Numbered from the stretch's first letter, positions 1 through 7,995 are shown. The stretch: DNA of 9,369 nucleotides from an uncultured Clostridium sp. (GCA_900555125.1 USKH01000033.1:1-9369); one strand, 5' to 3'. Numbers and translations are program-made. Notes: a model not told the origin generated them from the sequence alone.

Positions 1-3000
1 TGCGCGGAATGCGTCGTTTCCTATTGCGGTAATTCCGGCAGGAAGAGTTATTGTCTTGAGTGCGGAACCCTGGAATGCGCCTTTACCGATAGTAGTAAGC
101 GATTCGGGAAGAGTTATTGCAGTGATGCCGGTGTTCTGGAACGCGTACTGTCCGATTTCGGTAAGAGTACTCGGCAGAACCACTTCGGTAAGTCCCGTGC
201 ATCCGTAGAACGCGTAATCGCCGATTTCGGTCACTCCTTCGGGGATAACTATTTTCTTAAGTCCCTTGAAGCCGTAGAACATTTTTGCGGTAATTTCGGT
301 AATACCTGCGGGAAGAGTTACTTCGGTTTCGGTAGTATTGCCGTAAAGCGCGGTACTTGCGTTGACAGTTGCAAAGTCGATGTTTACGGGCAACTCTGCG
401 GGATAGTAGTAAATAACGCTCTTATCGGCATTGTATATAATGCCGCTTCCGTCGACAACTATGTTTTCATTGTTGTTGTTGACTTTTTCGAGAGAGCAGC
501 CGAGCATCGGAGTAGTTCCGATATATTCCATCTTGCTTCCGATGGTGAACTCGGTTATTCCGGTATTCTCAAACGCAAAGCTGAGCAGGAACTTAAAGTT
601 GTTCATCGGGATAGCGATTTCGGTAAGATTTTCACAACCGGCAAAAGCTTTGTATCCTATGCATATAATTGCATTTCCTGCAAACTTAACTGTTTTAAGG
701 TTTGTGCAACCGGCAAAAGTATAACCGTAAGACTCATTTTCTTTATCATAGTTGGCAACTGCCGTCACTCTTGTACTGGAAGTAACGTTTGCTCCTATAG
801 AGGTTAACTTAGCGGGAAGCGTTACTTCGGTAAGAGCGGTGCAGCCCTGGAATACTCTCGGACCTATAGCCGTAAGGTTTGCACTGAACTTAATATCGGT
901 AAGCGACGTGCAATCGCGGAAGCAGCCCACAGGCAAGTTGGAATAGGTTGTCACTTTGGTAATATCAATACTCTTCAGACTGGAGCAGCCGTCAAATGCA
1001 TAGTAGCCAAGCTGAGTGAATTGCTTAAGATCGATGTTTTCGAGTTTTTCGCAACCCTGGAATACATATCCGCCGAGTTTGACGCACTTGCTTCCGGAAG
1101 TAAAGGTTACGGTGGTAAGATCTTTGCACTCTGCAAAAGTGTAAGCCTTGCTGCTTGTACTAGCCGAAGTTTTGCTGGTTCCCAAAACCTGTACTTTTGC
1201 GGGGATGTTGATGGACGTAATTCCGCTGCCGGAGAACGCATAAGCGTTTATGGTGTCTATCGTTTCGGGCAGGACAACCTCTTTAAGCGACTCGCAGTTC
1301 AGGAAAGCCTTGCTTCCGATGCTGGTTGCTTTTGCGGGGATATTAACCGACGTAAGCGACGTGCATCCTTCAAACATGTTCGATGCGATGCTTGTGAAGC
1401 AGTCGGGAAGCACTGCCGATTCAAGCGAAGCGCAATTCAGGAACAAGCTTCCGGGCGCCGACTTAACTTGAGTAATGGCAGAGAGATTAATGGTTTTAAG
1501 CGAGGTGCATCCTGCGAAGGTGCTGCCGCCCAGAGAATTGATGTTTGCTGCGTTTTCGAAGGTTACCGTTTCGAGATCGCGGCATTCGTAGAATGATTTG
1601 GATCCGCCAATCTTTTCAACGCTTGCCGGAATTACAATGCTTTTAAGTCCGGAAAATTCAAAGACTTCGGCAGCGATAACTTTAAGCGTAGACGGAAGTT
1701 TAAGTTCCTCCAGAGCAAAGCAGTTACGGAACGTGTAAGCATATCCGGTACCGCCGTCTTCTTTACCTATATGAGTAGTGTTTTGCGGCAAGGTAACGTT
1801 TTTAAGGTTACGGCAGCCGTCAAACAACTGTTCGTTGATGACATAATAACCTTTTGCGTTGGGAGCAAGCAACGAAGGCAGTTTTGCCGTTTCGAGCGAA
1901 TAGCATCCGCTGAACGCTGCAGATCCGATGGTGGGAACGCAACCTTCTTCGAACACGACCTCTTTCAGATTGAGGCAGTTTGCGAAAGCACGCTTGCCGA
2001 CAACCTGCACGTCGGACGAAACAACCACTTTTTCGATGTTTTTCTGTCCTTCAAACGCATTTGCGGATATTTCGATTATGCCTTGGGGTATTTTGAACTC
2101 TTTAAGCATAACGGGTTTGCCGTCGTCGCCTAAAATGACATTGCCGTTGCTGTCTTTCTGTTCCACTGCGGGAACGTCGAGCGTCCCGAGAATGTAACGG
2201 ATAGCCGTTCCTTCCGCATTGGTGATTATCTTTGCGTTATCGGTAGAAACTTTGAAGTGCTTGGATTTTTCGGAAATAACCAGGCTGGTTATGGACGAAC
2301 ATTTACTGAAAGCGCCTTCGATAGAAGCAACCGATTCGGACAGATAAACAGTGGTAAGGTTTTTACAGTTCTGGAACATTGAGTTTCCAAGCGTAATGCC
2401 GTTTGCGGAACTGCTTACGGGGAAACGGAATTCGGTAAGCGCGGACTGCGTGAATGCCGTAGCGCCGATGCTTGCAAGATTGCTGACTTCTTCGAATTCT
2501 ACCTTGGTAAGATTTGTGCAACCGGAGAATGCGCCGTTACCGATAGTCTTTATGGACTTGGGCAGCTTTATGCTCTGTATGCCGGAATTGCTGAAAGCGG
2601 ACGAATCGATAAGTTCGAGGTTGCTTCCTTCTTCAAACGTAACGGTTTTAAGAGCCTTGGTAGAGTTGAACGCCGAGCTCATAATAGTGGTAATGGACTT
2701 GGGCAGTTCGATAGATTCAAGCGAATAGCAAGCCCAGAACATCGACGAGCCGATGGTTTCAAGCGCGGTATTGCCGTCCTTATCCTTTCTGAACGTAACC
2801 GATTTAAGCGATTCGCAGTAACCGAAGTTGCTGTAACCGGTTTCGGAAGAAGAATACGGAGAAGTCTTACCGTTGATCTTGGAAAGAGTGGACGGAAGCA
2901 CTACGCTTTCAAGTTGCTTATTGTGGCCGAACGCGTTGTACTTAATTGCCGTCACGCCTTCGGGCAGAACGAGGTTTTTGAGGTTTGCTTTGTAGAACGC

Positions 3001-6000
3001 ACTATTCTCAATGGTTTTAAGAGTATTCGTTTCCGCAAAAACGATCTCCTCCACTCCGCTTGCACGGAATGCGCCCTCGTCAATAGTTTCGACGCCTTCG
3101 CTTAGTGTTATTTTTTTAAGCAAACCGTCGTTGGCAAATGCGTGTTTACCCACAATTTTCGCTCTTCCGGGGATAGTTATTTCCGTAAGCGCGGGGCAGT
3201 TTGCAAATGCGCCGGTATAAGATTCGTTGCCGTAATTATCAGAAGAATATTTTCCGTCGGCAATGGTAAGATAGTTTGCTATTTCTGTGATTATTTCGCC
3301 GTCTTCGCCTTCGGTTTCGTTATAAATATAACCGTCTTCGATGATAACTTTTTGCAGGTTTTTACAACTTCCGAACGCGTCGACGCCGATAAACGTGACG
3401 GTTTTGGGAATAAATACTTCCCGCAACGATTCGCACTGATAGAAGGTTTTATCGTTTATTGCTTGCAGACCTTGCGGCAGCGACAGCTTTTCCAGCTTTT
3501 TGCAACCGTTGAACGCAGCTCCTCCGAAGAGAAGACCGGTGCCTGCAATACCCTTGGAGAAGGTAATTTCGGTTACTTCGAGATTTCCGTAGAACGCTTT
3601 TGCTTCTATTTTTTCAACCGACGGATGAATGTCGACCACGCCGCCTTTACCCATCGGGCAGATCATAAGCGACGAACCGGTTAATTTGCCTTCGCTATCG
3701 TAGTTCTTCTTGTAGAGAATTCCTTCGACCGAGAAATAAGCCTGATTGCCGTCTTCAACGTTTATTGCCGCAAGCATAGCGCAGTTGTCGAACGAACGGT
3801 TTCTCGTAACCGTGCCGGCGGGATAGTCGTTTGCGGACAGTTCTTCCATTTCGGCAACGTTTTTGGGAATGGTTATCGTTTCGAGTACCGAGCAGTACTG
3901 GAACGCTCTGTCGCCGATAAACACCAGACGCTGAGGAAGCGTTATGTTTTTAAGCTCGGAACAGTTCATAAATATTCTTGCACCCAGTTGGAGCGCATTG
4001 GATTTATCTTCGGCAAGTTCTTCGCCGGCGTTTTCAAAAGTGACCGTAACAAGGTTTTTGCACGCTCTGAATGCGGCGTCTCCTATATACGTTACGCTTT
4101 TCGGAATGACAACCGACGTAATCGCGGCATTGTAGAATACGTTACCGCCGATGGTTTTGATTGTTCCTTTTCCTTCGATGGTTTCGGGAATGACGTACTC
4201 GCCCGTAATACCGCCCGGGAAGTAAGCTATTTCGATTTCGGCATTTTCACCCAGCGTCGTACTGAACAAAACGCCGTTCAAAGAGAAATAACTCTGATTT
4301 TTTTCGTCAACGTTGACTTCTTTAAGCTGGCTTCCGCCGAACACGTTGCCGAAATTATCTACCTTGGGCATATCTTTGCCGATGTTGATATAATAGAGAT
4401 ATCCGATAGGAGCGGTAGCATTTTCGGTGTGGAAAGCATATTCTTCGTAATCCACAACCGTACGTACAGTGTTTACGTTGAGAGTTCTGAGTTTGGAAGT
4501 GCCTCCGAACGCATACTGTTTAATAACTTTAAGGTTTTCCGGCAAAGTAAGCTCTTCTATTTTGCTGAGGCCGTAGAAAGCCTTTCCCATTATGGTAAGG
4601 TCGCCGTCGCTTGCCTTGCCCTCAAACACGAGTTCGGTAATCGAGCTGCAGCTCATGAAAGCTTCTTCGTCGATGAAAGTCACGTATGCGGGAATGGTAA
4701 GCTTGGTGATCTTCGCGCTCTTGAAAGCGGCTTTGCCTATGGCAAAAATTCCGTGAGGAATTGTATACTCGGTTGTTCTTCCTTTCGGGAAATAGACGAT
4801 GGTGTCAAACTGTTTGGTGGCTTGGTTCAGCTTGCACAGAACGCCGTCAACGCTCTTGTAGTTTGCGTTGTTCGAAATAAATACGTTCTGCATTTTCGAG
4901 CAGCCGTCAAACATAGTGATGTCTATTTCTTTCATATATGACGGAAGAGTTACTTCTTCAAGCTTGGAGCAAGATTTGAATATGTCTTTTCCGAAAGTTA
5001 TTTCCTGTTCGGTTTCACCGTTTAAGAAAGTAACTTTAAGCAGATTGGAACAGCTTGCAAATGCGCTTTCGCCTATTTTGTTTACGCTCGAAGGAATGGT
5101 CACTTCGGTAAGATTGTATTTGTAATAGAGCGATTTGGTGGGCAGTTCGACTACGTCGGAAGGAATGACGTATGCGCCTTCGCGATATCTGGGATAATAA
5201 GTAAGCTCGTATCCGCCGGTTTCCTGCTTCTTATAAAGAATACCGTCTACGGATTTATATCTCGGATTTCTTGAGCCTTCGACGTGATAAACGTTGATGT
5301 ACAGAAGGTTACGGCATCCGTTGAACGCCGCGCCGGCTTCATAACCGCCGTCCATACCGACTTCCACGTTGTTAATGGTGTCGGGCAGGTTGAGTTCAAC
5401 CATATTGGAGCAGCCGTCAAACGAAACGACGCTTGTTACCTTTTTGCCGTTGTAGTTTCCGGGAACGGTAACCGTACTCATAAATCCGATACCGGGGCCT
5501 CCGGATACCGCATATTCGGTGTTGTTGTTTGTAAGATCGAATTCAAACACTTCGACCCAATAAGCATACAGCACGCAATCGCTCGATCTTCTGTATTCGG
5601 CAATGGACGCGCCCGTGTAATCGGCATACTGTATACCCTTGCCGTTGGGTTCGGTGTACCAGCCTGCAAACGCCTTCAAAGGATCGTTTGTCGTTGCAGA
5701 ACCGAGCTCGTATTTGCTGCCGTATGTAACCGTCTTGGTTGCTTCCTTTATAGTACCGCCGCCGTTGACGTCAAGCGTTACTTTATAGTTGTTGGCATTC
5801 CACTGAGCTACAAGCGATACGTCCTGATTTGCCATGAATTTGGTGGAAGAGCTAACCTTTTCGCCGTCAAGCAGCCAGCTTGAGAATGTGTATCCCACGC
5901 GGGTAACCGCGGGCAAGCCGTAGAAGTCGCCGTTTGCGAGATATTCGTACATATCGTCTTCCTTTCCGGTGACGTAGGTGATCTTGTACGCCTGAACGGT

Positions 6001-7995
6001 TATTTCTATCCACTGAGAAGCCTTGTCGCCGCGATAGTAACATACGGCAACCTTGGTGTTTTTATCTTTAAGTTCAAGAGCGTACTCGGTTACTTTCTGA
6101 TTGTCGAGTACGACTTCGCCGTTTACCTTAACCGAGTATCCGGTTGCGCCGAATACGCCGTTCCAGGTAACTTTTCCGTTCTGATAAGCAAGCGTGCTTT
6201 TCAGCGCGCCTTCGCCGAAGTTGAGCGGTTCGGTGTAATCGGAATCGCTGTACTTTTTGCCTTCGAGCGTGCCGCCGACAGCTTTTAACTCGGCGGTTTC
6301 GGCGTTGCCGGTTTTAGCGTAGTCTTCTTCGGTGAGCGTAAACGAAAGCTCGGTTGCGCCCAGAGTGAATTCGGTGTTGCCTATCTTAATAATATAGCCG
6401 GTTGCGTTTTCAACGGCGTTCCAGGTAAAGGTTCCGTTGACGAAAGCAAAGCCCGAGGGAATTGCAAGCTTGGTCTTTTTAAGCGCCAGCGTTGCGGCTT
6501 CGCTCGAAACGTAGCACTTGGCTTCTGCGGTTACCGAAACGGTAAAATCACCGGAGTATGCGCGCAGATCTATCTTGGTTTCGGTAGTTTCTTTCTGCTC
6601 GGTTCCCGCAGCAGTGATAATGTTTACTATATATTTTTCGGCATTTTCCACTGCTTCCCATGTTGCTTCGTCCATATTTTCGTCGGTTGCAAGTCCGTTG
6701 ACTTTTGCAAGCTTGCGCACGAGAACATACTTTTCGGAATACGAAGAAATATATCCGTCGGCATATGCTTCGACCACGAAAGACAGACCGTTTTCGGTCA
6801 TACCGCAGGATGAAAAATCATATTCGGTTTTATCTTTAAGCGCGATTGCCGAGGTGTGATCATGCTCGGGATTCTCGCAGGTTACGGTAAGTTTGTATCC
6901 CTCCGCTTTGGGTACGGGCGCAAACTTCAGGACGTTTCCCTCAACCGTAAAGTCGGAAACCTTCACAAGACCCATATGGCGATAGTATGCGGTTCCGGTT
7001 TTGGAGCCGTATCTTACGGTGATTATGTAGTCGCCGGCAACGTCGGTCATGTCATAATCGACATAGTTCTGCATGCAGTTGAGCAAAGCGGGATCGTCGA
7101 CTTCGGTTCCGTCGGGCTTGGTAATCTCAACGGCATAACGGACGTTGTTGCCCTGTGCGTTCCAGGAAATGCGCTTGTCGCTTACCGAAACGGCAATTCC
7201 GTCGGTATCCCAGACGGCATACAGCACGCTGTTTTCTTCAACGTCCTGATTTTCATATTTATAGGAAAGCTTTTGCTTGTCGCCGTACTGGCTTATCCAC
7301 CAGCCGAGGAACTTCTTGCCTTCCGCAGTAAGTTCGGGCAAATTGTAAAGCTTGCCGTTCACGGTTTGCATCGTGCCGACTTGCTCTTCGCCGTTCATAA
7401 GCGTAGCGGTAAATACAAACGCCGAGGTGTTTTGAATGAATTTAGCATAAACAGTTACGTTACCGCGTTCGTTTACGTCGAAATTATAAGGTTTCGTGCA
7501 AGCACTGTCCGAGAACCAGCCCACGAAAGTATAACCTTCTTTGACAGGAGCGTTTGCGGGGGCCTGAACTTTCTGTCCGTTTTTAACGGTAGAATTTGCC
7601 ACTCCGGTGCCGCCGTCCAGCTCGAACGTAACCGTAAAGGTCTTGTTCTCCAGGAAAGCGTATTCTTTACCTTTATAAGTCAAGGTAATTTCGTCTCCGG
7701 ACAACGTAGCGGTAATCGCCTCTCCGTCCGTGGGATTGATTACGAGAGTATTACCTTTCAGGTTGAACGTTCCCGTTTTGGTTTCTCCGGCAATTACAAG
7801 ACTGAAAGACGTGCCTTCGAGCGTCACGGTGTATTCGGTACCGTCAACGACGCAATAATAGCTTGCAGTCTTACTCTCTCCGGTATCGGGACCTTTGGGA
7901 TCCTGATCGCACGCCGCAAACGGCAATACCGCCAGGCATACTGCGATTAACACCAGAATGAGTTTTGTCAATAAAAAGCTCTTGGTTTTTTTCAT
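1..7995 (-). CDS. Giant BspA-type leucine-rich repeat surface lipoprotein with InlB B-repeats and Fn3-like modules (3' partial)
   Basis: One open frame of 2665 codons reads from ATG at 7995 to the left edge without a stop, so the C-terminus is missing. The start is supported by GGAGG six bases upstream and by an immediate signal peptide: MKKTK, a hydrophobic stretch, then FAAC with Cys29 as the likely lipidated residue. Domains in order: beta-rich domain 45-118; InlB-type B-repeats 120-186 and 193-262; five Fn3-like modules 263-671; B-repeats 672-732 and 736-813; an LRR entry strand from about 817; then about 60 BspA/LRR_5 repeats of the form AF.gC..L..v.LP..l..Ig. Proteins of this family sit on the cell surface; characterised BspA proteins bind host matrix proteins, and binding or adhesion is only inferred here. 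It has its own promoter and leader and is separated from pckA by a terminator. Its codon use resembles pckA, arguing against recent transfer. The family is very secure; the ligand is unknown. Confidence 0.95.
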   Translation of the reverse strand, partial: MKKTKSFLLTKLILVLIAVCLAVLPFAACDQDPKGPDTGESKTASYYCVVDGTEYTVTLEGTSFSLVIAGETKTGTFNLKGNTLVINPTDGEAITATLSGDEITLTYKGKEYAFLENKTFTVTFELDGGTGVANSTVKNGQKVQAPANAPVKEGYTFVGWFSDSACTKPYNFDVNERGNVTVYAKFIQNTSAFVFTATLMNGEEQVGTMQTVNGKLYNLPELTAEGKKFLGWWISQYGDKQKLSYKYENQDVEENSVLYAVWDTDGIAVSVSDKRISWNAQGNNVRYAVEITKPDGTEVDDPALLNCMQNYVDYDMTDVAGDYIITVRYGSKTGTAYYRHMGLVKVSDFTVEGNVLKFAPVPKAEGYKLTVTCENPEHDHTSAIALKDKTEYDFSSCGMTENGLSFVVEAYADGYISSYSEKYVLVRKLAKVNGLATDENMDEATWEAVENAEKYIVNIITAAGTEQKETTETKIDLRAYSGDFTVSVTAEAKCYVSSEAATLALKKTKLAIPSGFAFVNGTFTWNAVENATGYIIKIGNTEFTLGATELSFTLTEEDYAKTGNAETAELKAVGGTLEGKKYSDSDYTEPLNFGEGALKSTLAYQNGKVTWNGVFGATGYSVKVNGEVVLDNQKVTEYALELKDKNTKVAVCYYRGDKASQWIEITVQAYKITYVTGKEDDMYEYLANGDFYGLPAVTRVGYTFSSWLLDGEKVSSSTKFMANQDVSLVAQWNANNYKVTLDVNGGGTIKEATKTVTYGSKYELGSATTNDPLKAFAGWYTEPNGKGIQYADYTGASIAEYRRSSDCVLYAYWVEVFEFDLTNNNTEYAVSGGPGIGFMSTVTVPGNYNGKKVTSVVSFDGCSNMVELNLPDTINNVEVGMDGGYEAGAAFNGCRNLLYINVYHVEGSRNPRYKSVDGILYKKQETGGYELTYYPRYREGAYVIPSDVVELPTKSLYYKYNLTEVTIPSSVNKIGESAFASCSNLLKVTFLNGETEQEITFGKDIFKSCSKLEEVTLPSYMKEIDITMFDGCSKMQNVFISNNANYKSVDGVLCKLNQATKQFDTIVYFPKGRTTEYTIPHGIFAIGKAAFKSAKITKLTIPAYVTFIDEEAFMSCSSITELVFEGKASDGDLTIMGKAFYGLSKIEELTLPENLKVIKQYAFGGTSKLRTLNVNTVRTVVDYEEYAFHTENATAPIGYLYYINIGKDMPKVDNFGNVFGGSQLKEVNVDEKNQSYFSLNGVLFSTTLGENAEIEIAYFPGGITGEYVIPETIEGKGTIKTIGGNVFYNAAITSVVIPKSVTYIGDAAFRACKNLVTVTFENAGEELAEDKSNALQLGARIFMNCSELKNITLPQRLVFIGDRAFQYCSVLETITIPKNVAEMEELSANDYPAGTVTRNRSFDNCAMLAAINVEDGNQAYFSVEGILYKKNYDSEGKLTGSSLMICPMGKGGVVDIHPSVEKIEAKAFYGNLEVTEITFSKGIAGTGLLFGGAAFNGCKKLEKLSLPQGLQAINDKTFYQCESLREVFIPKTVTFIGVDAFGSCKNLQKVIIEDGYIYNETEGEDGEIITEIANYLTIADGKYSSDNYGNESYTGAFANCPALTEITIPGRAKIVGKHAFANDGLLKKITLSEGVETIDEGAFRASGVEEIVFAETNTLKTIENSAFYKANLKNLVLPEGVTAIKYNAFGHNKQLESVVLPSTLSKINGKTSPYSSSETGYSNFGYCESLKSVTFRKDKDGNTALETIGSSMFWACYSLESIELPKSITTIMSSAFNSTKALKTVTFEEGSNLELIDSSAFSNSGIQSIKLPKSIKTIGNGAFSGCTNLTKVEFEEVSNLASIGATAFTQSALTEFRFPVSSSANGITLGNSMFQNCKNLTTVYLSESVASIEGAFSKCSSITSLVISEKSKHFKVSTDNAKIITNAEGTAIRYILGTLDVPAVEQKDSNGNVILGDDGKPVMLKEFKIPQGIIEISANAFEGQKNIEKVVVSSDVQVVGKRAFANCLNLKEVVFEEGCVPTIGSAAFSGCYSLETAKLPSLLAPNAKGYYVINEQLFDGCRNLKNVTLPQNTTHIGKEDGGTGYAYTFRNCFALEELKLPSTLKVIAAEVFEFSGLKSIVIPASVEKIGGSKSFYECRDLETVTFENAANINSLGGSTFAGCTSLKTINLSAITQVKSAPGSLFLNCASLESAVLPDCFTSIASNMFEGCTSLTSVNIPAKATSIGSKAFLNCESLKEVVLPETIDTINAYAFSGSGITSINIPAKVQVLGTSKTSASTSSKAYTFAECKDLTTVTFTSGSKCVKLGGYVFQGCEKLENIDLKQFTQLGYYAFDGCSSLKSIDITKVTTYSNLPVGCFRDCTSLTDIKFSANLTAIGPRVFQGCTALTEVTLPAKLTSIGANVTSSTRVTAVANYDKENESYGYTFAGCTNLKTVKFAGNAIICIGYKAFAGCENLTEIAIPMNNFKFLLSFAFENTGITEFTIGSKMEYIGTTPMLGCSLEKVNNNNENIVVDGSGIIYNADKSVIYYYPAELPVNIDFATVNASTALYGNTTETEVTLPAGITEITAKMFYGFKGLKKIVIPEGVTEIGDYAFYGCTGLTEVVLPSTLTEIGQYAFQNTGITAITLPESLTTIGKGAFQGSALKTITLPAGITAIGNDAFRA
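340..480 (-). repeat. SVDG-type LRR insert, copy 6 (Asp2515)
   Basis: NIVVDGSGIIYNADKSVI, then YYYPAELPVNIDF, with two extra residues after DG. It precedes the most regular stretch of repeats, which runs to the window edge. Confidence 0.7.
2085..2265 (-). repeat. Divergent SVDG-type LRR insert, copy 5 (Asp1919), with an extra polar loop
   Basis: HFKVSTDNAKIITNAEGTA followed by IRYILGT aligns with the SVDGILYNK..T.LIYYP skeleton but has lost most consensus residues. It is followed by a unique polar loop (VEQKDSNGNVILGDDGKP) before FKIPQG restores the repeat. This is the most decayed copy. Confidence 0.55.
3626..3763 (-). repeat. SVDG-type LRR insert, copy 4 (Glu1424)
   Basis: FSVEGILYKKNYDSEGKL, then LMICPMGKGG and VVDIHPSVEKIE. 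The YFP segment has become ICP and the final IP has become IHP. It lies 184 residues after copy 3. Confidence 0.75.
4186..4313 (-). repeat. SVDG-type LRR insert, copy 3 (Asn1240)
   Basis: SLNGVLFS replaces SVDGILY, followed by an acidic turn, IAYFPGG, and EYVIPETI. It lies 190 residues after copy 2. The loop is extended by an extra GKGTIKTIGG segment before the next repeat. Confidence 0.78.
4753..4880 (-). repeat. SVDG-type LRR insert, copy 2 (Asp1050)
   Basis: Same layout as copy 1: YKSVDGVLCKL, a polar turn, IVYFPKGR, then EYTIPHGIFAIG. It lies 133 residues after copy 1. Confidence 0.8.
5157..5280 (-). repeat. SVDG-type LRR insert, copy 1 (Asp917)
   Basis: Long loop within the LRR array with the layout YKSVDGILYKK, a short polar turn, ELTYYP, then AYVIP leading to the next repeat. 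Copies of this module are common in BspA-like proteins; five more are present downstream in the same protein. Confidence 0.8.
5557..5982 (-). repeat. Second pair of InlB-type B-repeats, residues 672-813
   Basis: Copy one spans about 672-732: YLANGDFYGLP, VGYTFSSW with Trp707, and VSLVAQW ending at Trp732. Copy two spans about 736-813: YKVTLDVNGGG, KAFAGWYTEPNGKG with Trp779, and CVLYAYW ending at Trp813. Together with the first pair they bracket the Fn3-like block. The LRR entry strand begins directly after Trp813. Confidence 0.9.
5983..7209 (-). repeat. Five tandem Fn3-like modules, residues 263-671
   Basis: Five modules of about 80-88 residues can be seen from the regularly spaced core motif (W.av.gA.gY.v.v): ISWNA with Trp278, LKFAPV with Phe358 replacing Trp, ATWEAV with Trp446, FTWNAV with Trp525, and VTWNGV with Trp611. 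Each is followed by an alternating strand such as YIIKI or YSVKV and ends in a strand such as ITVQAY. These are fibronectin type III features; the modules have diverged well from each other. They probably act as a stalk between the membrane-proximal domains and the LRR array. Confidence 0.75.
7210..7638 (-). repeat. First pair of InlB-type B-repeats (Listeria-Bacteroides repeat), residues 120-262
   Basis: The first copy (120-186) is canonical: VTFELDGG at the start, EGYTFVGW with Trp160 in the middle, and VTVYAKF at the end. The second (193-262) is divergent but keeps the skeleton: a strand, KKFLGWW (Trp232/Trp233), and SVLYAVW ending at Trp262. In known proteins this repeat is a small beta-grasp-like module used as a spacer in surface proteins. 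Confidence 0.9.
7642..7863 (-). other. Small N-terminal beta-rich domain (residues 45-118)
   Basis: About 74 residues made of short alternating strands separated by Gly/Asp/Asn turns, for example VDGTEYTVTLEG, TKTGTFNLKGNTLVI, ITATLSGDEITLTYKGKEY. The pattern of successive beta-hairpins suggests a small lipocalin-like or beta-sandwich fold placed directly after the lipid tether. I do not recognise a named family. It is followed immediately by the first InlB-type repeat. Confidence 0.6.
7909..7995 (-). other. Lipoprotein signal peptide and lipidation Cys29 of the giant LRR protein
   Basis: Residues 1-28 give a basic n-region (KKTK, plus Lys11), a hydrophobic core (LILVLIAVCLAVLPF) and a small-residue pair AA before Cys29. 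This is the layout of a signal peptidase II substrate, which would anchor the protein to the outer face of the cytoplasmic membrane through its N-terminus. The -3 residue is Phe instead of the usual Leu, so the lipobox is imperfect; cleavage by signal peptidase I near Ala28 is the alternative. The following DQDPKGPDTGES stretch looks like a flexible tether. Confidence 0.85.

Larger units (their letters stand above)
1..5547 (-). repeat. BspA-type (LRR_5) leucine-rich repeat array, about 60 units, residues 817-2665 and continuing
   Basis: An entry strand (817-852, ending VTVPGNYNGKKVTSV) leads into the first repeat at Cys862. I count about 60 units from there to the edge. The usual unit is 23 residues: YAFYGCTGLTEVVLP then a variable end with TEIG. 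About 37 units carry Cys at the fixed position; the rest have Ser, Thr or Ala there. Several units carry longer insertions, described in other entries. The DNA is a diverged in-frame array with a period of about 66-69 bases; only short exact identities remain between units, for example 13 bases at 635-647 and 707-719. The array is still running at the left edge. Confidence 0.93.

Noticed and set aside
3988..4941. 317-codon plus-strand reading frame
   Set aside because: Antisense to LRR units; its sequence simply mirrors the repeats and shows no family, signal or ribosome site. The same applies to frames at 1021-1596, 1771-2133, 3142-3684 and 5284-5883.
1..5547. CRISPR-like periodicity
   Set aside because: The period of about 66-69 bases comes from 22-23 residue LRR codons. 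Repeats are diverged and continuous with no constant repeat separated by unique spacers.
6856..7950. 364-codon plus-strand reading frame
   Set aside because: It is antisense to the Fn3-like and B-repeat region, whose minus-strand frame has clear domains. It has no recognisable domain and exists because the sense gene rarely uses codons whose complement is a stop in this frame.
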